Shown here piece by piece: positions 52,642-60,250 of a stretch of DNA of 64,000 nucleotides (its first letter is position 1; every line of letters starts with the position of its first letter). Location: assembly GCF_003097515.1 (NCBI RefSeq), contig NZ_CP029188.1, positions 4,909,001 through 4,973,000 on the forward strand, written 5' to 3'. The notes under the pieces were generated by a model. The model had not been told where the DNA came from. It worked only from the letters and a program-made list of their open reading frames with translations, and ran no database searches. Source of the DNA: Streptomyces tirandamycinicus (GTDB taxonomy: Bacteria; Actinomycetota; Actinomycetes; Streptomycetales; Streptomycetaceae). The translations under genes and the position numbers were made by a program.

Positions 52642-52679
52642 CCCCGGGGGCGGTGGCCACGGGCCGCCGCCCCCCGGGG
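52642..52679 (+). terminator. gltX terminator
   Basis: Long GC-rich arms (CCCCGGGGGCGGTGGCC at 52642-52658 with its complement at 52662-52679) pair with one bulge and one G-U. A short CGGCAGCCGATGCGCC duplication follows at about 52721-52754. Confidence 0.75.
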
Positions 52680-52857
52680 CGTCTTCCGGGAGCGGGCGTC
52701 CTCCCGCCGGTGCACCCCTTCCGGCAGCCGATGCGCCCGGCAGCCGATGCGCCCGACGGCAGCCGTCCCGCCGTGGCGGGGGCGCCGCCCCGGCCCGCCC
52801 GGCGCCCTTCCGCCCGTCTCCGGCCGGGAGGCCACCCCTTCGGCGTAGCCTCGGACC

Positions 52858-53580
52858 ATGCCGATCCGAGCCGTCCTGTGGGACATCGACGACACGATCT
52901 TCGACTACGCCGGTGCCGACCGCGCGGGTCTGGAGCGGCATCTTCGGGCCGAGGGTCTGGCCGAGGCCTACGCGTCCGTCGACCAGGCCCTGACCCGCTG
53001 GAAGGAGCTCACTCACTTCCACTGGCGGCGCTTCGAGGCCGGAGGAGTGGACTTCGAGGCCCAGCGGCGCGACCGGGTCCGGGACTTCCTGGGGGTGCCG
53101 GCCATGAGCGACGCCCGGGCGGACGAGTGGTTCGCCCGCTATGTCACCCACTACGAGGCGGCCTGGCAGCTGTTCCCCGACGCCGTGCCCGCGCTGGACC
53201 GGCTGGCGGACGGCTTCCGGCACGGTGTGCTGTCGAACTCGTCCCTCCGCAACCAGCACCGCAAGCTGACGGTGCTGGGCGTGCGCGACCGCTTCGAGGC
53301 GGTGGTGTGCGCGGCGGAACTGGGCGTCGCCAAGCCCCGGGCAGCCGCCTTCCACGCCGCGTGCGACGCGCTCGGGCTGCCGCCGGGGCAGGTGGCGTAC
53401 GTCGGTGACCACCCGGACATCGACGCCGAGGGAGCCGTGGCCGCCGGTCTGGCCGGCATCTGGCTGGACCGCGGCGGGGTGGGCGGCCGGCCGGAGCTGA
53501 CCAGGATCACCGGCCTGGGGGAGCTGCCCGCCCTGTTGCGGGCGGATACCCGTTTTGGAGCGCCGTCCTCCTTCGGGTAA
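52858..53580 (+). CDS. HAD-superfamily hydrolase
   Basis: 240 residues. Motif I WDIDDTIFDY holds the nucleophile D9 and D11; motif II SNSS follows near 124-127, and motif III/IV lie in KPRAAAFHAAC and VAYVGDHPDIDAEGA. It is a phosphatase-like enzyme of the class with a helical cap. A TAGCCT sequence sits seven bases before the ATG, so the transcript may be leaderless. Substrate unknown. Confidence 0.88.
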   Translation: MPIRAVLWDIDDTIFDYAGADRAGLERHLRAEGLAEAYASVDQALTRWKELTHFHWRRFEAGGVDFEAQRRDRVRDFLGVPAMSDARADEWFARYVTHYEAAWQLFPDAVPALDRLADGFRHGVLSNSSLRNQHRKLTVLGVRDRFEAVVCAAELGVAKPRAAAFHAACDALGLPPGQVAYVGDHPDIDAEGAVAAGLAGIWLDRGGVGGRPELTRITGLGELPALLRADTRFGAPSSFG

Positions 53581-53671
53581 TGTTCTTCCTGCGCCGAGGG
53601 AAGCGGGCCGAAAGGCCGGAACCGGAAGCGCACAACCTGAACAAAACCCCCGCAGGGGGGTTGAGTTTTGG

Positions 53672-53743
53672 TGGCCTATGGTGTAATTGGCAGCACGACT
53701 GATTCTGGTTCAGTTAGTCTTGGTTCGAGTCCAGGTAGGCCAG
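53672..53743 (+). tRNA. tRNA-Gln (CTG)
   Basis: 72-nt cloverleaf: acceptor TGGCCTA/TAGGCCA, anticodon loop GATTCTGGTTC with anticodon CTG, T loop TTCGAGT. Sequence is the same as the copy at 54019. CCA is not encoded. Confidence 0.95.
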
Positions 53744-53764
53744 CTCGCAGAGCTCATCTGCAAA

Positions 53765-53837
53765 GCCCCCGTTGTGTAGCGGCCTAGCACGCTGCCCTCT
53801 CAAGGCAGTAGCGCCGGTTCGAATCCGGTCGGGGGTA
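53765..53837 (+). tRNA. tRNA-Glu (CTC), anticodon-stem variant
   Basis: 73-nt cloverleaf with acceptor GCCCCCG/CGGGGGT, anticodon loop CCTCTCA (CTC). The anticodon stem has CTGCC/GGCAG where the other two copies have CCGCC/GGCGG, a compensated T-A for C-G exchange. Confidence 0.95.
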
Positions 53838-53891
53838 CAGATCCTTCCCGCGTGATCACCGGGTCGCACCCGGTGGTCCCGCAGTGAAAAA

Positions 53892-53911
53892 ACACCCGGC
53901 TCATGCCGGGT
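53892..53911 (+). terminator. Hairpin inside the tRNA array
   Basis: CACCCGGC and GCCGGGTG form an 8-bp stem around TCAT, preceded by AAAAAA, between two tRNA-Glu genes. It may end the first transcript or act in processing. Confidence 0.6.
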
Positions 53912-53924
53912 GGGGATCGCCCAG

Positions 53925-53997
53925 GCCCCCGTTGTGTAGCGGCCTAGCACGCCGCCCTCTCAAGGCGGTAGCGCCGGTTCGAATCCGGTCGGGGGTA
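53925..53997 (+). tRNA. tRNA-Glu (CTC)
   Basis: 73-nt cloverleaf, anticodon CTC, stem CCGCC/GGCGG. The genomic sequence directly after the discriminator A is CCA, so the 3' CCA is encoded here by design or chance. Confidence 0.95.
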
Positions 53998-54018
53998 CCA
54001 ACTGGTCTAAACCACCAG

Positions 54019-54090
54019 TGGCCTATGGTGTAATTGGCAGCACGACTGATTCTGGTTCAGTTAGTCTTGGTTCGAGTCCAGGTAGGCCAG
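54019..54090 (+). tRNA. tRNA-Gln (CTG), second copy
   Basis: Same sequence as 53672-53743. It lies 22 bases after the second tRNA-Glu gene and is probably in one precursor with it. Confidence 0.95.
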
Positions 54091-54118
54091 CTGATCCGTC
54101 CTGATGGATCAAGATCTT

Positions 54119-54191
54119 GCCCCCGTTGTGTAGCGGCCTAGCACGCCGCCCTCTCAAGGCGGTAGCGCCGGTTCGAATCCGGTCGGGGGTA
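54119..54191 (+). tRNA. tRNA-Glu (CTC), third copy
   Basis: Same cloverleaf as 53925-53997, anticodon CTC, followed by a hairpin terminator. Confidence 0.95.
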
Positions 54192-54197
54192 CACCGA

Positions 54198-54229
54198 GGA
54201 GAGGCCCTTCCGTCCGGGAGGGCCTCTCC
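54198..54229 (+). terminator. Terminator of the tRNA array
   Basis: GGAGAGGCCCT and AGGGCCTCTCC form a perfect 11-bp stem, followed by GTCTTTCC. Confidence 0.8.
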
Positions 54230-54268
54230 GTCTTTCCCGTCCTCCCTGTGCGGCGCGGCCCTTCCCGG

Positions 54269-54907
54269 TCATCCGAACCGGCGGTTCGACTCCTCGGCCT
54301 GGGCCAGTCTGCGCAGGCCGAGCAGCACCGGCTCGTAGAGCACGGTCAGCGCCACCGCCGCCTCCACCTGCTCCTCCCCGGGCTCGTACCCCTCCACCAA
54401 GTCCAGGTCCGCGACGGCCAGTTCGGCCGCGCTCCGGCCGTACGGCAGCAGTTGCCCGACGTCGCAGGGATATCCGAGGCGCACCATCGTGGCGATCCCG
54501 GAGACCACCATCCGGTAGGCGGGTGACTGCGCGCCCACCTCCCGTCCGAACGTCCAGCCCAACTGCTCCAGCAGGGCGTCCGCCGCGCGGCATGCCGCGT
54601 CCACGGCCGGGTCGCCCTCGTCCGGCTCCGGGGCGTCCGGGATGGCCCAGACGGCCGCGCCGAATCGCCTGTGGGGGTCGAGGTCGTCGTCGGCGACGGC
54701 CGCCAGCACCTCGCGCGCCGTCGCCACCGGCATCCGGCCGACCTGGATCAGCGCGCGGACCAGGCGGAGCCGGCGCAGATGCCCCTCGTCGTACTCGGCC
54801 TGCCGGGCGCTGATCCGGTGGCCCGGCGGCAGCAGCCGCTCACGCAGGTAGTACTTGATCGTCGGTATCGGCACCCCGCTGCGTTCGCTCAGTTCCGCGA
54901 GCCTCAT
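54269..54907 (-). CDS. MerR-family transcriptional regulator
   Basis: 212 residues. The N-terminal MerR helix-turn-helix is clear (RLAELSERSGVPIPTIKYYL, residues 2-21), followed by the usual wing and helix with LRRLRLVRALIQVG. The C-terminal 110 residues form an unassigned helical effector domain lacking obvious metal-binding Cys. ATG 54907 starts the domain directly. It is divergent from a DUF4188 gene with inverted repeats between them, so it likely controls that gene and itself. Confidence 0.88.
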   Translation of the reverse strand: MRLAELSERSGVPIPTIKYYLRERLLPPGHRISARQAEYDEGHLRRLRLVRALIQVGRMPVATAREVLAAVADDDLDPHRRFGAAVWAIPDAPEPDEGDPAVDAACRAADALLEQLGWTFGREVGAQSPAYRMVVSGIATMVRLGYPCDVGQLLPYGRSAAELAVADLDLVEGYEPGEEQVEAAVALTVLYEPVLLGLRRLAQAEESNRRFG

Positions 54908-54935
54908 GCACTTGCGCCCCTTCTTGGAGAGTGTC

Positions 54936-54966
54936 ACTATCCAATCATGGATAGTAGAACTATCCA
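54936..54966. promoter_or_regulatory. Operator repeats between MerR and DUF4188 genes
   Basis: ACTATCCA (54936-54943) and TGGATAGT (54948-54955) are perfect inverted repeats around ATCA; a third ACTATCCA lies at 54959-54966. The set covers the divergent promoter space, as expected for MerR-type control. Confidence 0.7.
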
Positions 54967-54990
54967 AGGTGAGTCCAAGGGGAAACAGCG

Positions 54991-55476
54991 ATGGGCAGCA
55001 CTCCGATCCAGGGTCGAATGACCGCCGATGCGCAGGGCGACGTGATCGTCTTCCTCATCGGGATGCGTATCAACAGCTTCCGCGCGGTACGGAGTTGGTG
55101 GCCGGTGTTCCGGGCCATGTCGCGGATGCTGAAGGAACTGTCGCGGGACGAGGGCGGCGGGCTGCTCGGCCACCGGCTGCTGCTGGGCGGCCCGCGCGTC
55201 CTCTTCGTCGTCCAGTACTGGGACAGCGTGGAGAAGCTCTTCGCCTACGCGGCGGACCAGGACAAGGGGCACCGCCCGGCCTGGGCGGCGTTCAACAAGC
55301 GGATGCGCGAGGGCAGGGGCCGGGTCGGCTTCTGGCACGAGACGTACATCGTGCCGGCGGGCTCGTACGAGAACGTCTATGTGAACATGCCCGCGTACGG
55401 GCTGGGGGCGGCGACCGGGGTCGTCCCCGTCGCCCGCCGCGGCGACCGGGCTGCGGAGCGCCTGCGCTCCGCGTGA
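54991..55476 (+). CDS. DUF4188 (monooxygenase-like) protein
   Basis: 161 residues; ATG after AAGGGG. The sequence (VIVFLIGMRINSFRAVRSWW, then VQYWDSVEKLFAYAADQDKGHRPAW in part) fits the DUF4188 family, related to dimeric alpha-beta barrel haem or antibiotic monooxygenases. Activity is not established. Divergent from the MerR regulator with shared operator repeats, so its expression is probably induced by the regulator's ligand. Confidence 0.82.
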   Translation: MGSTPIQGRMTADAQGDVIVFLIGMRINSFRAVRSWWPVFRAMSRMLKELSRDEGGGLLGHRLLLGGPRVLFVVQYWDSVEKLFAYAADQDKGHRPAWAAFNKRMREGRGRVGFWHETYIVPAGSYENVYVNMPAYGLGAATGVVPVARRGDRAAERLRSA

Positions 55477-55648
55477 TCGCGGGGCGCCCGGCCGTGCCTC
55501 CGGCGGCGCGGCGGGGCGCCGGCCCGTCGCCCGGCACCGGGCGGCTCCGCACGGGAGCGCGCTCGCGCCGACGGGCAGCCGACGGGCAACCGAGGGGTGC
55601 GGGCGGGCGCAGGCGGGCGCGGGCGCGGACCGAGCCGAGGTGCGCCGT

Positions 55649-55715
55649 CCGGGAGCGCCGTCGGGGGAGCGCCGTCGGGGGAGTGCCGTCGGCGGGATGC
55701 CGTCGGGCGGGAACG
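55649..55715. repeat. Tandem repeats abutting the ndgR stop codon
   Basis: Four or five units of GGGAGCGCCGTCGG type run from 55649 up to the stop codon (complement of 55716-55718) of the regulator gene. The rest of 55477-55648 is GC-rich with no gene seen. Confidence 0.65.
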
Positions 55716-56432
55716 TCAGCCGGAGCGGCGCAGTGCGTCGGAGAGGCGCGCCGCCGCGTCGATCACGGCCTGCGCGTGCATCCGGCCGGGGTGCCGGGTG
55801 AGCCGCTCGATCGGCCCGGAGACCGAGACGGCGGCGACGACCCGGTTGGAGGGGCCGCGTACCGGCGCCGAGACGGACGCGACGCCCGGCTCGCGCTCGC
55901 CGATCGACTGCGCCCAGCCCCGGCGCCGTACACCGGACAGCGCCGTCGCGGTGAAGCGGGCCCCTTGCAGGCCGCGGTGCAGCCGCTCCGGCTCCTCCCA
56001 GGCCATCAGGATCTGGGCCGAGGAGCCCGCCTTCATCGTGAGCGTGGAGCCGACGGGTACCGTGTCCCGCAGTCCGGACAGCCGCTCGGCGGCCGCCACG
56101 CAGATGCGCATGTCTCCCTGCCGGCGGTAGAGCTGCGCGCTCTCGCCCGTCACGTCGCGCAGATGCGTCAGCACCGGCCCCGCCGTGGCCAGCAGCCGGT
56201 CCTCGCCCGCCGCGGCGGCGAGCTCCGCCAGGCGCGGGCCGAGGATGAACCGGCCCTGCATGTCCCTCGCCACCATCCGGTGGTGTTCCAGAGCCACGGC
56301 GAGGCGATGTGCCGTGGGTCGTGCGAGCCCTGTCGCCGCGACCAGCCCGGCGAGGGTGGCCGGACCGGACTCCAGGGCGCTCAGCACCAGAGCTGCCTTG
56401 TCGAGAACGCCGACACCGCTAGAGTTGTCCAT
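55716..56432 (-). CDS. ndgR: IclR-family regulator of amino-acid metabolism
   Basis: 238 residues, the length of NdgR. N-terminal winged helix-turn-helix (LDKAALVLSALESGPATLAG, LVAATGLARPTAHRLAVALE, residues about 10-50) and an IclR effector domain (about 75-235). Divergent from leuC, as ndgR is in streptomycetes, where it controls leucine and other amino-acid genes and quorum-like responses. ATG 56432 has no evident ribosome site. An IclR-type box lies 13 bases upstream. Confidence 0.92.
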   Translation of the reverse strand: MDNSSGVGVLDKAALVLSALESGPATLAGLVAATGLARPTAHRLAVALEHHRMVARDMQGRFILGPRLAELAAAAGEDRLLATAGPVLTHLRDVTGESAQLYRRQGDMRICVAAAERLSGLRDTVPVGSTLTMKAGSSAQILMAWEEPERLHRGLQGARFTATALSGVRRRGWAQSIGEREPGVASVSAPVRGPSNRVVAAVSVSGPIERLTRHPGRMHAQAVIDAAARLSDALRRSG

Positions 56433-56444
56433 GCAACGATATTC

Positions 56445-56465
56445 GCGTCTCACTCTGTGAAACGC
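56445..56465. promoter_or_regulatory. Putative NdgR/IclR box between ndgR and leuC
   Basis: GCGTCTCAC-TCT-GTGAAACGC is an inverted repeat with eight of nine arm bases matching. It lies just upstream of ndgR and in the leuC promoter region, as expected for IclR-type autoregulation and leuCD control. Confidence 0.7.
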
Positions 56466-56608
56466 AAGTTCATATTCCCCGAGAAGTTGCGACTCTGGAC
56501 GTGTGCCCGCACAAGGGCCCGCGCCCTCCGCCCGGCCCGACATGCGGACGGAGGAGCAATCGATCTCTAGCTGGTGCCCGGCGACGCTGCCGGGCCGGAG
56601 GGAAAGCG

Positions 56609-58042
56609 ATGGGCAGGACACTCGCGGAGAAGGTCTGGGACGACCATGTCGTCCGGCGCGCCGAGGGCGAGCCAGACCTCCTCTACATCGATCTCCACCT
56701 CCTGCACGAGGTGACGAGCCCGCAGGCGTTCGACGGTCTTCGTCAGAGCGGCCGCCGGGTGCGGCGGCTCGACCTCACCATCGCGACCGAGGACCACAAC
56801 ACCCCGACCCTGGACATCGACAAGCCCATCGCCGACCCGGTCTCCCGAGCCCAGCTGGAGACCCTGCGCAAGAACTGCGCGGAGTTCGGCGTCCGGCTGC
56901 ACCCGCTGGGCGACGTCGAGCAGGGCGTGGTGCACGTGGTGGGACCGCAGCTGGGACTGACCCAGCCGGGCACCACGGTGGTCTGCGGCGACTCCCACAC
57001 CTCCACCCACGGCGCCTTCGGCGCGCTGGCGTTCGGCATCGGAACCTCGCAGGTCGAGCACGTCCTGGCCACCCAGACGCTGCCCATGGCCCGCCCCAGG
57101 ACCATGGCGATCACCGTGGAGGGGGAGCTGCCCGACGGAGTCACCGCCAAGGACCTGATCCTGGCCATCATCGCCAGGATCGGCACCGGCGGCGGCCAGG
57201 GCTACGTCCTGGAGTACCGGGGCTCCGCCATCGAGAAGCTCTCGATGGAGGCCCGCATGACCATCTGCAACATGTCGATCGAGGCCGGTGCCCGGGCGGG
57301 CATGATCGCCCCCGACCAGACCACGTTCGACTACCTGCGGGGACGCGACCACGCGCCCGAGGGCGAGGACTGGGACGCCGCGGTCGCGTACTGGAAGACC
57401 CTGCGCACCGACGACGACGCGGTCTTCGACGCCGAGGTGTTCATCGACGCCGCCGAGCTCTCCCCCTTCGTCACCTGGGGCACCAACCCCGGCCAGGGCG
57501 CCCCGCTCTCCGCCAGCGTCCCCGACCCGGCATCGTACGAGGACGCATCGGAGCGCCTCGCGGCCGAAAAGGCCCTGGAGTACATGGGGTTGACCGCCGG
57601 CCAGCCGCTGCGCGACATCCGGGTCGACACCGTCTTCGTAGGCTCCTGCACCAACGGCCGTATCGAGGACCTGCGCGCCGCCGCGGACATCCTCACCGGC
57701 CGCAAAGTCGCCGACGGCGTACGGATGCTGGTCGTCCCCGGCTCGGTGCGCGTCGCGCTGCAGGCCGTCGAGGAGGGCCTGGACAAGGTCTTCAAGGAAG
57801 CCGGCGCCGAATGGCGGCACGCGGGTTGCTCGATGTGCCTGGGCATGAACCCCGACCAGCTCGCCCCCGGGGAGCGCTCGGCCTCCACCTCCAACCGCAA
57901 CTTCGAGGGGCGCCAGGGCAAGGGCGGCCGCACCCACCTGGTCTCACCGCAGGTCGCCGCCGCCACCGCGGTCCTCGGCCACCTCGCCTCACCCGCCGAC
58001 CTGACCGACGCGTCCGCCACGCCCGCACCCGCCGGAGTCTGA
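56609..58042 (+). CDS. leuC: 3-Isopropylmalate dehydratase large subunit
   Basis: 477 residues of the aconitase family. Cluster-binding Cys are in VGSCTNGR (about 346-353) and AGCSMCLGMNPDQLAPGERS (segment near 406-425); CGDSHTSTHGAFGA carries active-site residues. With LeuD it isomerises 2-isopropylmalate to 3-isopropylmalate through a 4Fe-4S centre. ATG follows GGAGGGAAA. Spacing of five bases to leuD shows a coupled pair. Confidence 0.95.
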   Translation: MGRTLAEKVWDDHVVRRAEGEPDLLYIDLHLLHEVTSPQAFDGLRQSGRRVRRLDLTIATEDHNTPTLDIDKPIADPVSRAQLETLRKNCAEFGVRLHPLGDVEQGVVHVVGPQLGLTQPGTTVVCGDSHTSTHGAFGALAFGIGTSQVEHVLATQTLPMARPRTMAITVEGELPDGVTAKDLILAIIARIGTGGGQGYVLEYRGSAIEKLSMEARMTICNMSIEAGARAGMIAPDQTTFDYLRGRDHAPEGEDWDAAVAYWKTLRTDDDAVFDAEVFIDAAELSPFVTWGTNPGQGAPLSASVPDPASYEDASERLAAEKALEYMGLTAGQPLRDIRVDTVFVGSCTNGRIEDLRAAADILTGRKVADGVRMLVVPGSVRVALQAVEEGLDKVFKEAGAEWRHAGCSMCLGMNPDQLAPGERSASTSNRNFEGRQGKGGRTHLVSPQVAAATAVLGHLASPADLTDASATPAPAGV

Positions 58043-58047
58043 CCACC

Positions 58048-58641
58048 ATGGAAGCCTTCACCACCCACACCGGCCGGGCCGTCCCGCTGCGCCGCAGCAA
58101 CGTCGACACCGACCAGATCATCCCCGCCCACTGGCTGAAGAAGGTCACCCGCGACGGGTTCGAGGACGGACTGTTCGAGGCCTGGCGCAAGAACGACGAC
58201 TTCGTCCTCAACCAGCGCGAACGGCAGGGTGCGACCGTCCTGGTCGCCGGCCCCGACTTCGGCACCGGGTCGTCCCGGGAGCACGCCGTCTGGGCCCTGC
58301 AGAACTACGGCTTCAAGGCCGTGATCTCCTCCCGCTTCGCCGACATCTTCCGCGGCAACTCGCTCAAGAACGGCCTGCTGACCGTGGTCCTCCCGCAGGC
58401 CACGGTGGACCGCCTCTGGGAACTGACCGAGGCCGACCCCGACGCCGACATCACCGTGGACCTTCAGGCCCGGGAGGTCCGCGCCGAGGGCATCACCGCC
58501 GGCTTCGAACTCGACGAGAACGCCCGTTGGAGGCTGCTCAACGGACTCGACGACATCAGCCTCACCCTTCAGAACGAAGCGGACATCGCCGCCCACGAAG
58601 CCTCCAGGCCCTCGTTCAAACCCCGCACGATCGAGGTCTGA
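58048..58641 (+). CDS. leuD: 3-Isopropylmalate dehydratase small subunit
   Basis: 197 residues, swivelling domain of the isomerase: DTDQIIPAHWLKK (about 20-32) and GPDFGTGSSREHAVWAL (about 68-84), which contacts substrate phosphate/carboxylate positions. Five bases after leuC; followed by a strong terminator. Confidence 0.95.
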   Translation: MEAFTTHTGRAVPLRRSNVDTDQIIPAHWLKKVTRDGFEDGLFEAWRKNDDFVLNQRERQGATVLVAGPDFGTGSSREHAVWALQNYGFKAVISSRFADIFRGNSLKNGLLTVVLPQATVDRLWELTEADPDADITVDLQAREVRAEGITAGFELDENARWRLLNGLDDISLTLQNEADIAAHEASRPSFKPRTIEV

Positions 58642-58658
58642 GCAGCGGTTTCCCGGTA

Positions 58659-58690
58659 CTGCGCCCCCCACCGCCCGGTGGGGGGCGCAG
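58659..58690 (+). terminator. leuCD terminator
   Basis: CTGCGCCCCCCACC and GGTGGGGGGCGCAG form a perfect 14-bp stem around GCCC. Confidence 0.9.
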
Positions 58691-58745
58691 TCGCATGTTG
58701 AGGCCCCCCGGGGCGACAACTCGCCCCAGATGGCACAATCGGTGC

Positions 58746-58973
58746 ATGGAACGCGACAGCCAACTCGAGCTCTACGAGGCGGTCGCGGCCCGACTGAAGG
58801 AAGCGCACACAAGGGTGCGCGAACTGCATGTTCCGGAGGGCGTACGGATGGCGCTGTCCCGGAAGCTGCTGGCAGTGACGGCCGTGGCGAAGCACGATCT
58901 CGCAGACGCCGCAAGGCGCCTGGACCGGTTGATGAAGGACCTCGATGAAGGTCGATTCCCCCAAGGTGACTGA
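58746..58973 (+). CDS. Small helical hypothetical protein
   Basis: 75 residues, predicted as two long helices with heptad spacing (LELYEAVAARLKEAHTRVREL and RKLLAVTAVAKHDLADAARRL in segments). CACAAT at 58734 lies seven bases before the ATG, so the mRNA may be leaderless. Found between leuD and hupS in other streptomycetes as I recall. No known function; it could be a nucleoid- or ribosome-associated peptide. Confidence 0.72.
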   Translation: MERDSQLELYEAVAARLKEAHTRVRELHVPEGVRMALSRKLLAVTAVAKHDLADAARRLDRLMKDLDEGRFPQGD

Positions 58974-59063
58974 CCACCCGCCGAGTGGGCCGATATGCGG
59001 CGCGGTCGCGTGCCGCGACGGTCGACTTCGTTGCGGCACTAGGGTGATTAGCCCGTTTCGTGT

Positions 59064-59092
59064 TTGATTTGCGGTATATATCTGCCTAACGT
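59064..59092 (+). promoter_or_regulatory. hupS promoter
   Basis: TTGATT (59064-59069), a 17-base spacer containing TATATA, and TAACGT (59087-59092). The local AT richness and vegetative-like boxes make this a good promoter candidate about 50 bases before hupS. Confidence 0.6.
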
Positions 59093-59143
59093 GCGAAATA
59101 GCTTGAACAGTTTCGTTCCGGCGATGTCTCCGAAGGGGAAGAC

Positions 59144-59755
59144 GTGAACAAGGCGCAGCTCGTAGAAGCGATTGCCGACAAGATGGGCGGTCGGCAGCAG
59201 GCCGCCGACGCTGTCGACGCGGTCCTCGACGCGATCGTCCGCGCGGTTGTCGGCGGCGACCGGGTTTCGGTCACCGGCTTCGGCTCGTTCGAGAAGGTGG
59301 ACCGTCCGGCCCGCTACGCCCGCAACCCGCAGACGGGCGAGCGCGTACGGGTCAAGAAGACCTCGGTGCCGCGGTTCCGCGCCGGCCAGGGCTTCAAGGA
59401 CCTGGTGAGCGGCACGAAGAAGCTCCCCAGGGGTGGCGAAGTGTCCGTCAAGAAGGCTCCCAAGGGAAGCCTCCAGATGGGGACCGCCGCCAAGAAGGCC
59501 GCCGCGAAGAAGGCGACGGCCAAGAAGGCCGCCGCGAAGAAGACCACGGCCAAGAAGACCACGGCGAAGAAGACCACGGCGGCGAAGAAGACCACCGCCA
59601 AGAAGACCACCGCGGCGGCGAAGAAGACCACCGCCAAGAAGACGGCGGCGAAGAAGACCGCTCCCGCCAAGAAGGCGACGGCCAAGAAGGCGCCGGCGAA
59701 GAAGGCCACCGCGCGCAAGACCTCCGCCAAGAAGGCCACCGCCCGCAAGAAGTAA
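59144..59755 (+). CDS. hupS: HU-family nucleoid protein with Lys/Ala-rich tail
   Basis: 203 residues: residues 1-92 are the HU core (MNKAQLVEAIADKMGGRQQA, GFGSFEKVDRPARYARNP), and residues from about 110 form repeats of AAKKTTAKK, similar to histone H1 tails. This is the HupS type of actinobacteria, which compacts DNA during sporulation. GTG 59144 follows GAAGGGGAA. The tail repeats at DNA level are built from GCCAAGAAG and GCGAAGAAG units. A terminator follows. Confidence 0.94.
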   Translation: MNKAQLVEAIADKMGGRQQAADAVDAVLDAIVRAVVGGDRVSVTGFGSFEKVDRPARYARNPQTGERVRVKKTSVPRFRAGQGFKDLVSGTKKLPRGGEVSVKKAPKGSLQMGTAAKKAAAKKATAKKAAAKKTTAKKTTAKKTTAAKKTTAKKTTAAAKKTTAKKTAAKKTAPAKKATAKKAPAKKATARKTSAKKATARKK

Positions 59756-59786
59756 GCGGCGCACCAGTTCAGGGCCACTCACGCGA

Positions 59787-59818
59787 CGGGCCGGACTCCC
59801 CTTGGGGAGCCCGGCCCG
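59787..59818 (+). terminator. hupS terminator
   Basis: Fifteen-base arms (CGGGCCGGACTCCCC and GGGGAGCCCGGCCCG) pair with one mismatch around TT. Confidence 0.85.
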
Positions 59819-59923
59819 CGGCGTTCCCCGGACCGTTTCAAGCTGCCTCTGACTGCCTCTGACTACCTCGGGCCGCCTCGGTCCCGGTCCCGGTCCGTCG
59901 TCGTCCGGGGCGCCCCGGGACGG

Positions 59924-60127
59924 TCAGAGCGTCTGCAGGGTCACCAGGGTGATCCGGAAGGCGTCGCCCTCGCCCTCGGTCTCGATGCGGACCCGCTGGC
60001 CCGGGCGGAGCAGCCGCAGCCCCCCGGCGTCGAACGCCGCGGTGCCGAAGTCCACCGGAGTCCCGTCGTCGAGCAGCACACTCCCGCTGCGGGTCGCTGG
60101 GTCGTACGTGTACGCGGTCGCCTGCAT
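59924..60127 (-). CDS. Small beta-rich hypothetical protein (cold-shock-like)
   Basis: 67 residues: MQATAYTYDPATRSGSVLLD followed by GTPVDFGTAAFDAGGLRLLR and GQRVRIETEGE. The alternating hydrophobic pattern suggests a small OB-like barrel similar in size to cold-shock proteins, but RNP motifs are not seen. Opposite to hupS and 124 bases past the converging cofC end, on the same strand as cofC. Function unknown. Confidence 0.65.
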   Translation of the reverse strand: MQATAYTYDPATRSGSVLLDDGTPVDFGTAAFDAGGLRLLRPGQRVRIETEGEGDAFRITLVTLQTL

Positions 60128-60250
60128 GCCCCGGAGCCTATCCGGCGCGGGCGACGGGTGTTCCGTCGCGGTCGGCCCGGGCCAGTCCGGTCGGCCCGGG
60201 CCGGACAGGCCCCGGCGCCGTCCGCGGCCGCACGGGGAGCCGCGGCGGGT

